Counted from the stretch's first letter, positions 16,604-24,252 are shown. The stretch: 34,973 nt of DNA from Paracoccaceae bacterium (GCA_011389955.1 JAABTI010000003.1:1-34973), one strand, 5' to 3'. Program-made: numbers and translations. Notes: generated from the letters alone by a model not told the origin.

Positions 16604-17872
16604 TCAGCGGGTGAGCACGGCGATGTAGAACCCGTCCATGCCGCCCAACTCGGGCCAGTAGTCAGGACGCAGCCGCAAACCGCCCTCCGGGGTGATCCAG
16701 TCGGGCGTCAGCCCGGGCAGATCCAGCGCCCCTGCATCGACGACGGCAAGGCCGGGATGGCGCGCCAGCGCCTCTTCGACCTGGCATTCGCCCTCATCGG
16801 GTAGCAGTGAACAGGTGCAGTAGATCAGCCGCCCGCCCGGTGCCAGCAGGCCGAGGGCGCGATCGATCATGCGCGCCTGCAACTCCATCAGTTCCGCGTA
16901 GTTCGAGCCGTCCTGCGCATGTGGCAGGTCCGGGTGGCGGCGAATCGTACCCGTGGCCGAGCATGGCGCATCCAGCAGTATCGCGTCATACCGCCCCTCA
17001 TGCGTCAGCGCGTCGCCGATCACGGTCCTCGCCTCCAGCCCCGTGCGCGCAAGGTTGTCCGTCACACGCTCCATCCGGGCGGGCGAGATATCCAGCGCGG
17101 TCACCGCCGCGCCCGCGGCGGCCAGTTGCATCGTCTTGCCGCCCGGCGCGGCGCACATGTCCAGCACCCGTTCGCCCGGCTTGGGGGCCAGGATGCGCGC
17201 GGGAATGGCCGCGGCGGCGTCCTGCACCCACCATTGCCCGGCGTCGAACCCGGGCAGGCCCGAAACCTGCCCGCCCTGCGACAACCTGATCGTGCCGGTC
17301 GGCAATAGCGCACCGTCCAGCATCCGTGCCACGGCGGCGGGATCGTCACGCGCGGTGATGTCCAGCGGCGCACCGGCGAAATGCGCCGCCTCCATCGCGG
17401 CGACGGTGGGCGCGCCATAGGCATCGGCCAGCGGCGCGCGCAGCCATTTGGGCAGGCGCGGCACGCGCAGCTTGGCCCATGCCGCCGGCCCCTCGGCGGC
17501 GATCTTGCGCAACACCGCGTTGACCAGCCCCTTCATCGGGGCGCGGCGCTTGTCGGCGGCGACGATCGATACCGCGTCATTGACCACACCGTGCGCATCG
17601 CCGCCGCGGCAGATTTCCACCGTGGACAGCCGCAGCACGTTGCGCACATGCAGCGGCGGCGCCTTGCGCAGGTGACGCGACAGCAAACGGTCGGCCCGCT
17701 CCAGCCCGCGCAGAGTGTCCAGCGCAAGACGCTGCGCGCGGGCGCGGTCGGCCGGGTCCAGCCGTTGCAGCGCGCCACCGGCCAGCGCCTCGGGCATCAA
17801 GCGCCCGTCGCCCAGCACCTGATCCAGCAGGAAAACGGCGCTGGCGCGCGGGCTGGGATCGGGCGATGTCAT
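16604..17872 (-). CDS. rsmB: 16S rRNA (cytosine-967-C5) methyltransferase RsmB/Sun family
   Basis: RsmB methylates a cytosine of 16S rRNA with S-adenosylmethionine. The 422-residue protein has an N-terminal NusB-like RNA-binding domain (about 1-140; VNDAVSIVAADKR and KGLVNAVLRKI) and a C-terminal Rossmann methyltransferase domain with VLDMCAAPGGKT, LLDAPCSATGTIRRHPD and YCTCSLLPDEGE. The two cysteines in the PCS and TCS motifs are those of the RNA m5C mechanism. The gene begins the long minus-strand run leading through the heparinase-family gene to purH. It is divergent from the small SDHAF4-like gene, 67 bases away. A related family with the same fold (RsmF) lacks the NusB domain, so RsmB is favoured. 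Confidence 0.93.
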   Translation of the reverse strand: MTSPDPSPRASAVFLLDQVLGDGRLMPEALAGGALQRLDPADRARAQRLALDTLRGLERADRLLSRHLRKAPPLHVRNVLRLSTVEICRGGDAHGVVNDAVSIVAADKRRAPMKGLVNAVLRKIAAEGPAAWAKLRVPRLPKWLRAPLADAYGAPTVAAMEAAHFAGAPLDITARDDPAAVARMLDGALLPTGTIRLSQGGQVSGLPGFDAGQWWVQDAAAAIPARILAPKPGERVLDMCAAPGGKTMQLAAAGAAVTALDISPARMERVTDNLARTGLEARTVIGDALTHEGRYDAILLDAPCSATGTIRRHPDLPHAQDGSNYAELMELQARMIDRALGLLAPGGRLIYCTCSLLPDEGECQVEEALARHPGLAVVDAGALDLPGLTPDWITPEGGLRLRPDYWPELGGMDGFYIAVLTR

Positions 17873-17882
17873 GGCGTGGTCC

Positions 17883-17910
17883 TTGCTCTGGCTCGGAGCA
17901 GGCGTATATC
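17883..17910 (+). promoter_or_regulatory. Candidate promoter of the SDHAF4-like gene
   Basis: TTGCTC, a 16-base spacer and TATATC stand about 30 bases before the small gene in the 67-base divergent region. The first box overlaps a small inverted repeat TGCTC-N7-GAGCA (17884-17900), which could bind a regulator, although 5-bp arms can arise by chance. Confidence 0.4.
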
Positions 17911-17939
17911 AACAGGTGTAGCAGTAAGGAAGCCATGCC

Positions 17940-18116
17940 ATGAGCGACGCCGAAAAATCCCTTCCCCCCGCCGCCAAGCGCGCGCTTGCCGAAGCCGAGG
18001 CGCGCCGCAAGGCAAAGGACGCGGCGCAGCCCCCCAAGGAACTGGGCGGCCGCGACGGACCTGAGCCCGTGCGCTACGGCGACTGGGAAAAAAAGGGCAT
18101 CGCGATAGATTTCTGA
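17940..18116 (+). CDS. DUF1674 / succinate dehydrogenase assembly factor 4 family small protein
   Basis: A 58-codon gene below the cut-off of the ORF track. The product starts MSDAEKSLPPAAKRALAEAE, a charged helix, and ends with GGRDGPEPVRYGDWEKKGIA plus IDF, the signature of DUF1674. The mitochondrial relative SDHAF4 (Sdh8) binds the flavinated SdhA subunit and protects it until it joins SdhB; the same role in this bacterium is an inference. AAGGA lies nine bases before the ATG. An overlapping ATG at 17935 opens only a two-codon frame and is not used. The gene is divergent from rsmB and ends nine bases from the convergent small secreted protein. No sdh genes are in the window. Confidence 0.88.
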   Translation: MSDAEKSLPPAAKRALAEAEARRKAKDAAQPPKELGGRDGPEPVRYGDWEKKGIAIDF

Positions 18117-18125
18117 TTGCCTGCC

Positions 18126-18497
18126 TCACTCAAGACGCAGGTCGGCCGAATCGCCTTGGCCCCGGTCGGCGATGAATCGCAGGTTGCGCCCGTCGTACAG
18201 AACCACCTGGCAATTGAGGCCAAGCTCGCGGTTCCCCCACGCCATTTCCCGGCAGAAATACCCGTCTTGCCAGCGCCACGCGCCGGTGACCGCGCGGCCC
18301 AGGGCGCGCCCTTCGATGCGCCCGTTGCCGCGCACCTGCAACGTGATGCCGAAACGCCGCAGGTCACGCCCGTCAACCAGCGTTTCAAAGGTCTGTTCGC
18401 TGCGGATGGGTTTGAACTCCTCCGCCATCGCGGCATCGGGCGACAGGGCCGCCCCCATGGCCGCCGCTATGCAGAATCGGGCGAAACAACGTTTCAT
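18126..18497 (-). CDS. Small secreted protein of unknown function, downstream of dapB
   Basis: A 123-residue protein I do not recognise with certainty. It has a signal peptide (MKRCFARFCIAAAMGAAL, probable cleavage at DAAMA|EE), then a compact mature part of about 95 residues with two cysteines (GYFCREMAW and GLNCQVVLYD) that could form a disulfide in the periplasm. The mature part looks beta-rich, with repeated short strands (GITLQVRGNGRIEGRALG, VTGAWRWQDGYF, RNLRFIADRG), like small lipocalin- or DUF995-like secreted domains. The ATG at 18497 follows GGGAGG. It lies 64 bases after dapB on the same strand; some databases label such neighbours dihydrodipicolinate reductase by mistake, and it has no Rossmann motif to justify that. 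The reading frame is well supported, the function is not. Confidence 0.8.
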   Translation of the reverse strand: MKRCFARFCIAAAMGAALSPDAAMAEEFKPIRSEQTFETLVDGRDLRRFGITLQVRGNGRIEGRALGRAVTGAWRWQDGYFCREMAWGNRELGLNCQVVLYDGRNLRFIADRGQGDSADLRLE

Positions 18498-18561
18498 TCG
18501 CGCCTCCCGGCGTCATCGTGTCACGCCAAGGCTACGCGCCGGGCGGGGAAGCGGATCAGAT

Positions 18562-19380
18562 TCAGCCGTCCCGAAGGCCAAGCACATCGAGCATGTCGTA
18601 TTCGCCGGGTGCCTTGTCCTGGCCCCACAGCGCCGCCTTCAGCGCACCGCGCGCGAACACCGCGCGGTCGGTGGCGACGTGGCGCAGGGTGATACGCTCG
18701 CCCGTGCCGGCGAACAGGACATCGTGTTCGCCCACGATGTCGCCGCCGCGAATCGCCGTGAACCCGATATCGCCGCGCCGGCGCGCCCCGGTCATGCCGT
18801 CGCGGCCGGCGTCGCGCACATCGGCCAGGCGCACGCCGCGCCCCTGCGCCGCCGCCTCGCCCAGCATCAGCGCGGTGCCCGAGGGCGCATCGACCTTGCG
18901 GTTGTGATGCGCCTCGATCACCTCGATGTCGAAATCTTCGTCAAGCGCGGCTGCCACCCGTTTCGTCAGTTGAACCAACAGGTTGACTCCCAGGCTCATG
19001 TTGCCCGCACGGATGATCGGCGCGTGGCGGGCGGCGGCGTTGATGCGGGTCAGGTCGTCATCGGACAGGCCGGTGGTGCCGATCACGTGCACGGCGCGCG
19101 CCTGGGCGGCCAGCGCCGCGAATTCCACCGTGGCGGCGGGCGCGGTGAAATCGATCACCGCCTGCGCGCGGGCCAGCGCCTCCAGCGCGTCATCGGTGAC
19201 CGTCACGCCCAGCGCCGCACCGCCCATCGCGGTGCCGACATCCTGCCCGATCCAGTCATGGCCGGACCGCTCGATCGCGCCCACCAAACGCGCGCGGGGG
19301 CTTTGCGCGATGGTGTCCACCAGCATCCGGCCCATCCGGCCCGATACGCCCGTAGTGACGATTCCCGGCAGTTCTGTCAT
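18562..19380 (-). CDS. dapB: 4-hydroxy-tetrahydrodipicolinate reductase
   Basis: DapB reduces the DapA product with NAD(P)H, the second step to meso-diaminopimelate and lysine. The 272-residue protein has the nucleotide-binding GVSGRMGRM (residues 11-19), the GTTGLSDDD loop, the catalytic region [15 protein letters not shown] with H158/H159 and K162, and the C-terminal [18 protein letters not shown]. The ATG at 19380 follows AAAAGGAGCG. The promoter candidate shares its -35 element with that of the divergent rbfA gene. The gene is followed by the small secreted protein. It is separate from dapA at 2 kb, so the pathway is not organised as one operon here. Confidence 0.96.
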   Translation of the reverse strand: MTELPGIVTTGVSGRMGRMLVDTIAQSPRARLVGAIERSGHDWIGQDVGTAMGGAALGVTVTDDALEALARAQAVIDFTAPAATVEFAALAAQARAVHVIGTTGLSDDDLTRINAAARHAPIIRAGNMSLGVNLLVQLTKRVAAALDEDFDIEVIEAHHNRKVDAPSGTALMLGEAAAQGRGVRLADVRDAGRDGMTGARRRGDIGFTAIRGGDIVGEHDVLFAGTGERITLRHVATDRAVFARGALKAALWGQDKAPGEYDMLDVLGLRDG

Positions 19381-19409
19381 TGCCTCGCTCCTTTTCGCGG
19401 TTCACAGCC

Positions 19410-19438
19410 CTGATAGCGAAGCACACCACGCTTGGCAA
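19410..19438 (-). promoter_or_regulatory. Candidate dapB promoter, -35 shared with rbfA
   Basis: Minus-strand TTGCCA (19433-19438), a 17-base spacer and TATCAG (19410-19415). This leaves a leader of roughly 20 bases with the AAGGAG site. The -35 box overlaps the rbfA -35 box on the other strand by five bases. Confidence 0.55.
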
Positions 19439-19460
19439 AGGCCGGCTGAACCCTTAGATG
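19432..19460 (+). promoter_or_regulatory. Candidate rbfA promoter giving a leaderless mRNA
   Basis: TTGGCA (19432-19437), a 17-base spacer and TAGATG (19455-19460) end seven bases before the rbfA ATG. Transcription would start at or next to the start codon. The bases before the ATG (CGCACCC) hold no ribosome-binding site, which fits. Confidence 0.55.
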
Positions 19461-19467
19461 CGCACCC

Positions 19468-19863
19468 ATGGCAAAGAACAAATTTCACGACGGCCCCGGA
19501 CCCAGCCAAAGACAGCTTCGCGTTGGCGAGCTGGTGCGGCGCGCGCTGTCTGACATCCTGATGCGTGGCGATATCCACGACACGGACCTCAACCGCCTCT
19601 CCGTCACCGTCGGCGAGGTGCGCATGTCGCCCGACCTGCGCGTCGCCACGGCCTACGTGCTGCCGCTGGGTGGCAAGGGACAGGACGAGGTGGTCAAGCT
19701 GCTGGCGCGCAACCAGGGCGAGCTGCGCCGCCTGATCGGGCGTAAACTGACCCTGAAATTCGCGCCCGAACTGCGATTTCAACTGGACGAAACATTCGAT
19801 CGGCTGGACGAGGCGCGCGAGTTGTTCGGGCGCGACGAGGTCCGGCGCGATATCGAGGAATGA
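19468..19863 (+). CDS. rbfA: Ribosome-binding factor A
   Basis: RbfA binds the 30S subunit during late 16S rRNA processing and is needed for cold growth. The 131-residue protein has the single KH-like domain with RVGELVRRALSDIL at the N terminus, the VRMSPDLRVATAYV strand and the C-terminal ELRFQLDETFDRLDEA segment. The N-terminal extension GPGPSQRQ is common in alphaproteobacteria. The ATG at 19468 has no ribosome site upstream but a well-placed promoter, so the message may be leaderless. Another ATG ten bases earlier is out of frame. The next gene starts one base after the TGA. The usual partner truB is not seen next to it. Confidence 0.95.
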   Translation: MAKNKFHDGPGPSQRQLRVGELVRRALSDILMRGDIHDTDLNRLSVTVGEVRMSPDLRVATAYVLPLGGKGQDEVVKLLARNQGELRRLIGRKLTLKFAPELRFQLDETFDRLDEARELFGRDEVRRDIEE

Positions 19864-19864
19864 C

Positions 19865-20614
19865 ATGCGCGCCCCCCGCATAGCCGCTGTGCTGTTGGGG
19901 GTGCTGATGTCATGCACCGGCGCCGCCACCGCGGCCGAGTGCCGTGACGTGACCCACGCCGGACAAGGCTATACCGTGTGCCGCGCCGCCCCCGCGCAGG
20001 ACGAGCTGCGCCTGTTCCTGAATGACGACACCGGCAAGCCCTGGGGCGGTTTCCGCCGCCTCGACAGGGCGCTGCGCAGCAAGGGGCAGCGCCTGGTGTT
20101 TGCGATGAATGCGGGGATGTATCACCCCGACCGAAGCCCGGTCGGCCACTACATCGAGGACGGCCGGGAAACCATGCCCGTGATCGCCTCCGCCGGGCCG
20201 GGCAATTTCGGGATGCTGCCCAACGGAATCCTGTGCCTGCGCAGGGATCGTGCCGACGTGATGGAAACGCGGCGCTACCTGGCCACGACTCCGGGATGCG
20301 ATCACGCCACGCAATCGGGGCCGATGCTGCTGATCGACGGCGCGCTGCACCCCCGCTTCCTGCCCGACAGTACCTCGCTTTACGTGCGTAACGGCGTGGG
20401 CACCGCAGCCGACGGGCGCACCGCATGGTTTGTCATGTCCGAAAACCCGGTGACATTTTTCGAATTCGCGCAGATGTTCCGCGATGCGCTGGGCGTGCAG
20501 CAGGCGCTGTATCTCGACGGCAACGTATCGCGCTTGTTCGCTCCCGCGCTGGGCCGGGCGGATGCCGGCCTGCCGCTGGGTCCGATGGTTGGCGTGGTCG
20601 CGCCGGCCGAATAG
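19865..20614 (+). CDS. Phosphodiester glycosidase family (DUF2233/NAGPA-like) secreted protein
   Basis: A 249-residue protein with a signal peptide (ending TGAATAA|E) and one NAGPA domain. Motifs are FAMNAGMYHPDRSPVG, SGPMLLIDG, GRTAWFVMSE and LYLDGNVSRLFAP, as in the human uncovering enzyme and bacterial DUF2233 proteins. The family hydrolyses sugar phosphodiester bonds or binds cell-wall glycans; the substrate here is unknown and the site should be periplasmic. Two cysteine pairs in the mature part (ECRD, TVCRA, ILCLR, PGCDH) may form disulfides. The ATG lies one base after the rbfA stop and its ribosome site GAGGAA lies within rbfA, so the two are cotranscribed. It ends three bases from the convergent transporter gene. 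Confidence 0.87.
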   Translation: MRAPRIAAVLLGVLMSCTGAATAAECRDVTHAGQGYTVCRAAPAQDELRLFLNDDTGKPWGGFRRLDRALRSKGQRLVFAMNAGMYHPDRSPVGHYIEDGRETMPVIASAGPGNFGMLPNGILCLRRDRADVMETRRYLATTPGCDHATQSGPMLLIDGALHPRFLPDSTSLYVRNGVGTAADGRTAWFVMSENPVTFFEFAQMFRDALGVQQALYLDGNVSRLFAPALGRADAGLPLGPMVGVVAPAE

Positions 20615-20617
20615 GCG

Positions 20618-21541
20618 CTAGCCCTGTGGCGTCATGCCCGACCGCGCCCGCGCGCGGCGCAGGCCGAGTGCGTGTTCGCGCCAGATGATAAGCACCCCCG
20701 CCGCGATCACCAGCGACGCGCCGCTCAGCATCTGCGCCGTGGGCACCTCGCCGAAGATGAAATAGCCGATGGCGATGGCGAACAGCATCGAGGCATAGTC
20801 GAACGGCGCCACCACCGACGCCCCGGCAAAGCGATAGGCCGAGGTCAGGAAAATCTGCCCCAACCCGCCCAGCAGCCCGGCAAGGATCAGCAAGCCCGCC
20901 TCGGGCCCCGCCGGCATGACCCAGCCGAACGGCACCGTCAGCATCGCCAGGATCGTCGAGGTCAGCGAGAAATAGAACACCACCGCCGATGTCTGTTCGG
21001 TCTGTACCAGCTTGCGAATGTAGATCTGCGCCAGCGCCGCGCAGATCGCCCCGGTCAGCACCAGCATCGCGCCCACCGCCTCGGCGGTTTTCATGGTTTC
21101 GTCCTCCAGCAGCGTCAGCCGCGGCGCCAGCACCACCAGGACCCCGGCAAGGCCCAGCGCGACAGCCGCCATGCGAAACAGGCGCACCTGCTCGCCCAGG
21201 AACATCGCGGCGAATATCACCGTCAACAGCGGCGCGGCATACCCGATGGCGGTGACCTCGGGCAACGGCAGCAGGCCCAGCCCGGCAAACATCATTCCCA
21301 TCGCGGCGGTGCCGACGAAACCGCGCCAGAAATGCCCCATCGGCGATACCGCCTTCAGCCCTGTGCGCAGGTCGCCCCTGATCGTCAGCCACGCGATGAT
21401 GACCGGCATCGCAAAGAACGAGCGAAAGAATACCGCCTGCCCCGGCGGGACGTGATCCGAGGTGGCCTTGATCAGCGAGGCCATGGTGATGAACATCACC
21501 ACCGATGCCAGCTTCAGCGCGATGCCCTTGATCGGCTGCAT
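20618..21541 (-). CDS. EamA/DMT-family transporter
   Basis: A 307-residue inner-membrane protein with ten predicted helices in two EamA repeats. The first repeat ends with YAAPLLTVIFAAMFLGE and the second with PFDYASMLFAIAIGYFIFGE, both with the typical glutamate. It resembles S-adenosylmethionine- or riboflavin-type DMT carriers only in general features, so the substrate is not predicted. It is a different branch from the EamA gene at 4.7-5.6 kb. The ATG at 21541 follows AGGAAAGGAAAC. Upstream on the minus strand stands TTGACC (21597-21602), a good -35 box, with a palindrome TTCCG-N6-CGGAA just downstream, but no convincing -10 box. The gene is convergent with the phosphodiester glycosidase gene. 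Confidence 0.88.
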   Translation of the reverse strand: MQPIKGIALKLASVVMFITMASLIKATSDHVPPGQAVFFRSFFAMPVIIAWLTIRGDLRTGLKAVSPMGHFWRGFVGTAAMGMMFAGLGLLPLPEVTAIGYAAPLLTVIFAAMFLGEQVRLFRMAAVALGLAGVLVVLAPRLTLLEDETMKTAEAVGAMLVLTGAICAALAQIYIRKLVQTEQTSAVVFYFSLTSTILAMLTVPFGWVMPAGPEAGLLILAGLLGGLGQIFLTSAYRFAGASVVAPFDYASMLFAIAIGYFIFGEVPTAQMLSGASLVIAAGVLIIWREHALGLRRARARSGMTPQG

Positions 21542-21959
21542 GTGCGGTTTCCTTTCCTGTGCGCGATGCGACCATGCTGTTCCGGTCGTTCGGAAAGGTC
21601 AATCTGTGCTCGTGTTCGCCGCCGGACATGAGGCTCCCGGTACGGTGGGCCGGTGATGGTCTTGAGAGGACATTGGGCTACCGCGTTCTGCGCGCAATAG
21701 CGCCCGCAGGGCGCCGCGCATCGCCGGGCCGCCCCCCCGGCACGGCGATCTGGTTGACGCTTGCGCAATGCATTGGGGTTTTTCGGATTTGGCGGGGATA
21801 AAGTACCTCGCGCGAACGCTGGATCGCCGCACCGCGGCCCACCGATGTGCGGCCCCTTCAACCGGTCGCCCAATGTCGGCTGAAGGCCATCATGCCCCTT
21901 GATCTTGCCGCCCGCGCGCGCGAACACTCGCGACACCGCGTTTCAGCCCGGGAGGCCCC
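21542..21959. other. 418-bp intergenic region between the EamA and matB genes
   Basis: No credible coding frame was found; the short ORFs listed here are antisense or random. Visible elements are TTCCG-N6-CGGAA (21580-21595), a 6-bp hairpin GCGCCC-GCA-GGGCGC (21700-21714), TTGACG (21754) followed by the perfect palindrome CAATGCATTG (21766-21775), and a weak promoter TTGGGG-N18-GATAAA (21773-21802). A hairpin CCTTCA...TGAAGG with an inner CCG/CGG (21855-21886) lies in the would-be matB leader. None is more than suggestive. Confidence 0.5.
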
Positions 21960-23468
21960 ATGTTCGACGACAACTACCTGATTTCGCGTCTTGCCCGCCA
22001 CGCTGCCGCCACGCCGGACGCGCCGTTCGCCCGTAGCGACGCGCAGCCCGATATCAGTTACGGCACCTTGTTCGACGGGGCGCAAAGGATGGCGGCGGCG
22101 CTGGTCGCGGTGGGGTTGTCGCCGGGTGATCGGGTTGCCGTGCAGGTCGAGAAAAGCCTGTCCGCGCTGGAGCTGTACCTCGGAACGGTGCTGGCGGGGG
22201 GCGTGTTCCTGCCGCTCAACACCGGCTACACCGCCGAGGAGGTCGCCTATTTCCTCACCGATGCGACGCCCTCGGTCGTGGTCTGCGACCCGGCCCGCGA
22301 GGGCGACATCGCCCCGCTGGCCGACGCCGCGCATCTGTTCACGCTCGACGCGGTCGGGCAGGGCACCCTGGCGCAGGCCCGCCCGGCCTCCGGCACCGCT
22401 TTTCCCGCCGTGCCGCGCGGCGCCGATGACCTGGCGGCGATCCTTTACACCTCGGGCACCACGGGGCGGTCGAAGGGCGCGATGCTGAGCCATGACAATC
22501 TGGCGTCCAACTCGGAAACCCTGGTGGATTACTGGCGCTTCACGCCGGATGACGTGCTGATCCACGCCTTGCCGATCTTTCACACCCACGGCCTGTTCGT
22601 GGCCACCAACGTGGCGCTTCTGTCCGGGGCGTCGGTGGTGTTCCTGCCCCGGTTCGATCCCGATGTCGTTCTGGACGCGATGCCAACCGCGACCGCGCTG
22701 ATGGGGGTGCCAACCTTCTACACCCGGCTGCTGGACAATCCCCGCCTGACACCGGGCCTGGCGGCGAACATGCGGGTGTTCATATCCGGTTCGGCCCCGA
22801 TGCTGCGCGACACGCATGAAAAATGGCAGGCGCGCACCGGCCACACGGTGCTGGAACGCTACGGCATGACCGAAACCAACATGAACACCTCCAACCCCTA
22901 TGACGGCGAACGCCGTGCCGGCACCGTGGGTGTGCCCCTGCCGGGTGTCGCGCTGCGGATCATGGGCGACGACGGCACGCCGGTGGACCGTGGCGAGATC
23001 GGCGTGATCGAGGTGCGCGGTCCCAACGGGTTCCGGGGCTATTGGAAAATGCCCGAAAAGACCGCCGAGGAATTGCGGCCCGACGGCTGGTTCATCACCG
23101 GCGACCAGGCCACGCAGGATGCCGACGGCTACATCACCATCGTCGGCCGCGCCAAGGACATGGTTATCACCGGCGGCTTCAACGTCTATCCCAAGGAGAT
23201 CGAGGCGCTGATCGACGATATCGCCGGCGTGCGCGAATCCGCCGTGATCGGTGTCCCCCACCCCGATTTCGGCGAGGCCGTCGTCGCCGTCATCGTGGCG
23301 GAAAATAGCGCATTGACCGAGTCGGACGTGATGGCGGAAATCGGCTCACGGCTGGCCAGGTTCAAGCAGCCGAAAACCTGTATCCTTGTTCCGGAATTGC
23401 CTAGAAATACAATGGGTAAGGTGCAAAAGAAGGCGCTGCGCGACAGCTACGGCAACCTGTTTTCCTGA
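21960..23468 (+). CDS. matB: Malonyl-CoA synthetase
   Basis: An acyl-CoA synthetase of the AMP-forming family that activates malonate (or methylmalonate) to its CoA thioester with ATP in the cytoplasm. The 502-residue length matches MatB. Motifs: the ATP loop YTSGTTGRSKG (163-173), the HALPIFHTHGLF segment, ERYGMTETNMNTSNPY with the adenine-binding threonine, the hinge VGRAKDMVITGGFNVYPKEIE, and the catalytic lysine K487 in PRNTMGKVQK. GMTETNMNTSNPYDGERR is typical of MatB rather than fatty-acid ligases. ATG at 21960 follows GGGAGG. Malonate decarboxylase and transport genes are not adjacent, so a role in supplying malonyl-CoA for fatty acids or in malonate use is inferred. A related DMSP-pathway ligase would lack the MatB-specific region. 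Confidence 0.9.
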   Translation: MFDDNYLISRLARHAAATPDAPFARSDAQPDISYGTLFDGAQRMAAALVAVGLSPGDRVAVQVEKSLSALELYLGTVLAGGVFLPLNTGYTAEEVAYFLTDATPSVVVCDPAREGDIAPLADAAHLFTLDAVGQGTLAQARPASGTAFPAVPRGADDLAAILYTSGTTGRSKGAMLSHDNLASNSETLVDYWRFTPDDVLIHALPIFHTHGLFVATNVALLSGASVVFLPRFDPDVVLDAMPTATALMGVPTFYTRLLDNPRLTPGLAANMRVFISGSAPMLRDTHEKWQARTGHTVLERYGMTETNMNTSNPYDGERRAGTVGVPLPGVALRIMGDDGTPVDRGEIGVIEVRGPNGFRGYWKMPEKTAEELRPDGWFITGDQATQDADGYITIVGRAKDMVITGGFNVYPKEIEALIDDIAGVRESAVIGVPHPDFGEAVVAVIVAENSALTESDVMAEIGSRLARFKQPKTCILVPELPRNTMGKVQKKALRDSYGNLFS

Positions 23469-23553
23469 CCCCGGTCCGGCCATGCGCAACCCAACGCCGA
23501 CGCACGCGCGGAATCCCGCCCGGACAATCACGATTTGCTGACCGGCGACGGCC

Positions 23554-23581
23554 TTGAACCTTTGCTTCAAGCCAGTAGGTG
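23554..23581 (+). promoter_or_regulatory. Candidate promoter of first outer-membrane gene
   Basis: TTGAAC, a 16-base spacer and TAGGTG. The -35 box is part of a perfect inverted repeat CTTGAA-N7-TTCAAG (23553-23571) that could bind a dimeric regulator. A hairpin GAATGG/CCATTC (23581-23600) begins near the expected transcription start and could protect the 5' end of the mRNA. Confidence 0.45.
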
Positions 23582-23641
23582 AATGGAAGAACGCCCATTC
23601 AAGCGGGCGCATCGAGCACCAGTCAAGCAAAGGACAGGACC

Positions 23642-24232
23642 ATGACTACCAAGACCACATTCCTCTTCGCCGCAGCCACGGCAGCCACAACCGCGCTTGC
23701 CCTGCCTGCCTACGCGGGGTCCAACGAACCGGCGCAACCCGATCCTGTCGTCACGCAACCCGCCCCGGTCGTGCCTGCGGGCGTCAACTGGACCGGCGGC
23801 TATGTCGGTGGTCAGCTGGGCTACGGATCGCTCGATGTTGGCGGTGCTGACGATGGCGGCGCCATCGGCGGTGTGCACGCGGGCTATGATTACGACTTCG
23901 GCCAGTGGGTTGTCGGCGGCGCGATCGATTATGACTTCGCGGACATCACCACCGGCGGTGTCACGCTGGACAACGTCGCCCGGCTCAAGCTGCGCGGCGG
24001 CTACGACCTGGGCAACGGCGGGCTGGCTTACGCAACCGCCGGCGGCGCTCGTGCCTATACCGCCTCCAGCGGCGATGATGGCGGTTACTTCCTCGGCGCC
24101 GGCTACGAGCACATGATGACCGATAACTTCTCGGTCAGCGGCGAAGTGCTGCATCACCAGTTCGACAACTTCAACGGTGGTCCCGACGTCGACGCAAACA
24201 CGGTTCAGGTGCGCGGTTCCTTCCGCTTCTGA
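23642..24232 (+). CDS. Outer-membrane beta-barrel protein (first of tandem pair)
   Basis: A 196-residue small porin-like protein: a signal peptide ending PAYA|G, a Pro-rich linker (QPDPVVTQPAPVVPAG), then an eight-stranded beta-barrel (WTGGYVGGQLGYG onward) of the outer membrane immunogenic protein/OmpA-like barrel type. It ends in VQVRGSFRF; the final phenylalanine is the usual BAM recognition residue. The ATG at 23642 is chosen because it starts the signal peptide and follows AGGACAGG; the track start is 21 codons upstream. A strong hairpin follows the stop, so the gene is probably its own unit. The second copy lies 263 bases downstream with the same length. Whether it forms pores is unknown. 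Confidence 0.88.
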   Translation: MTTKTTFLFAAATAATTALALPAYAGSNEPAQPDPVVTQPAPVVPAGVNWTGGYVGGQLGYGSLDVGGADDGGAIGGVHAGYDYDFGQWVVGGAIDYDFADITTGGVTLDNVARLKLRGGYDLGNGGLAYATAGGARAYTASSGDDGGYFLGAGYEHMMTDNFSVSGEVLHHQFDNFNGGPDVDANTVQVRGSFRF

Positions 24233-24252
24233 TTCCGCCTGACAGCGAGAGA

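Noticed and set aside
18126-18497. Second dihydrodipicolinate reductase next to dapB
   Set aside because: The protein is too short and lacks both the nucleotide-binding glycine motif and the catalytic histidine region.
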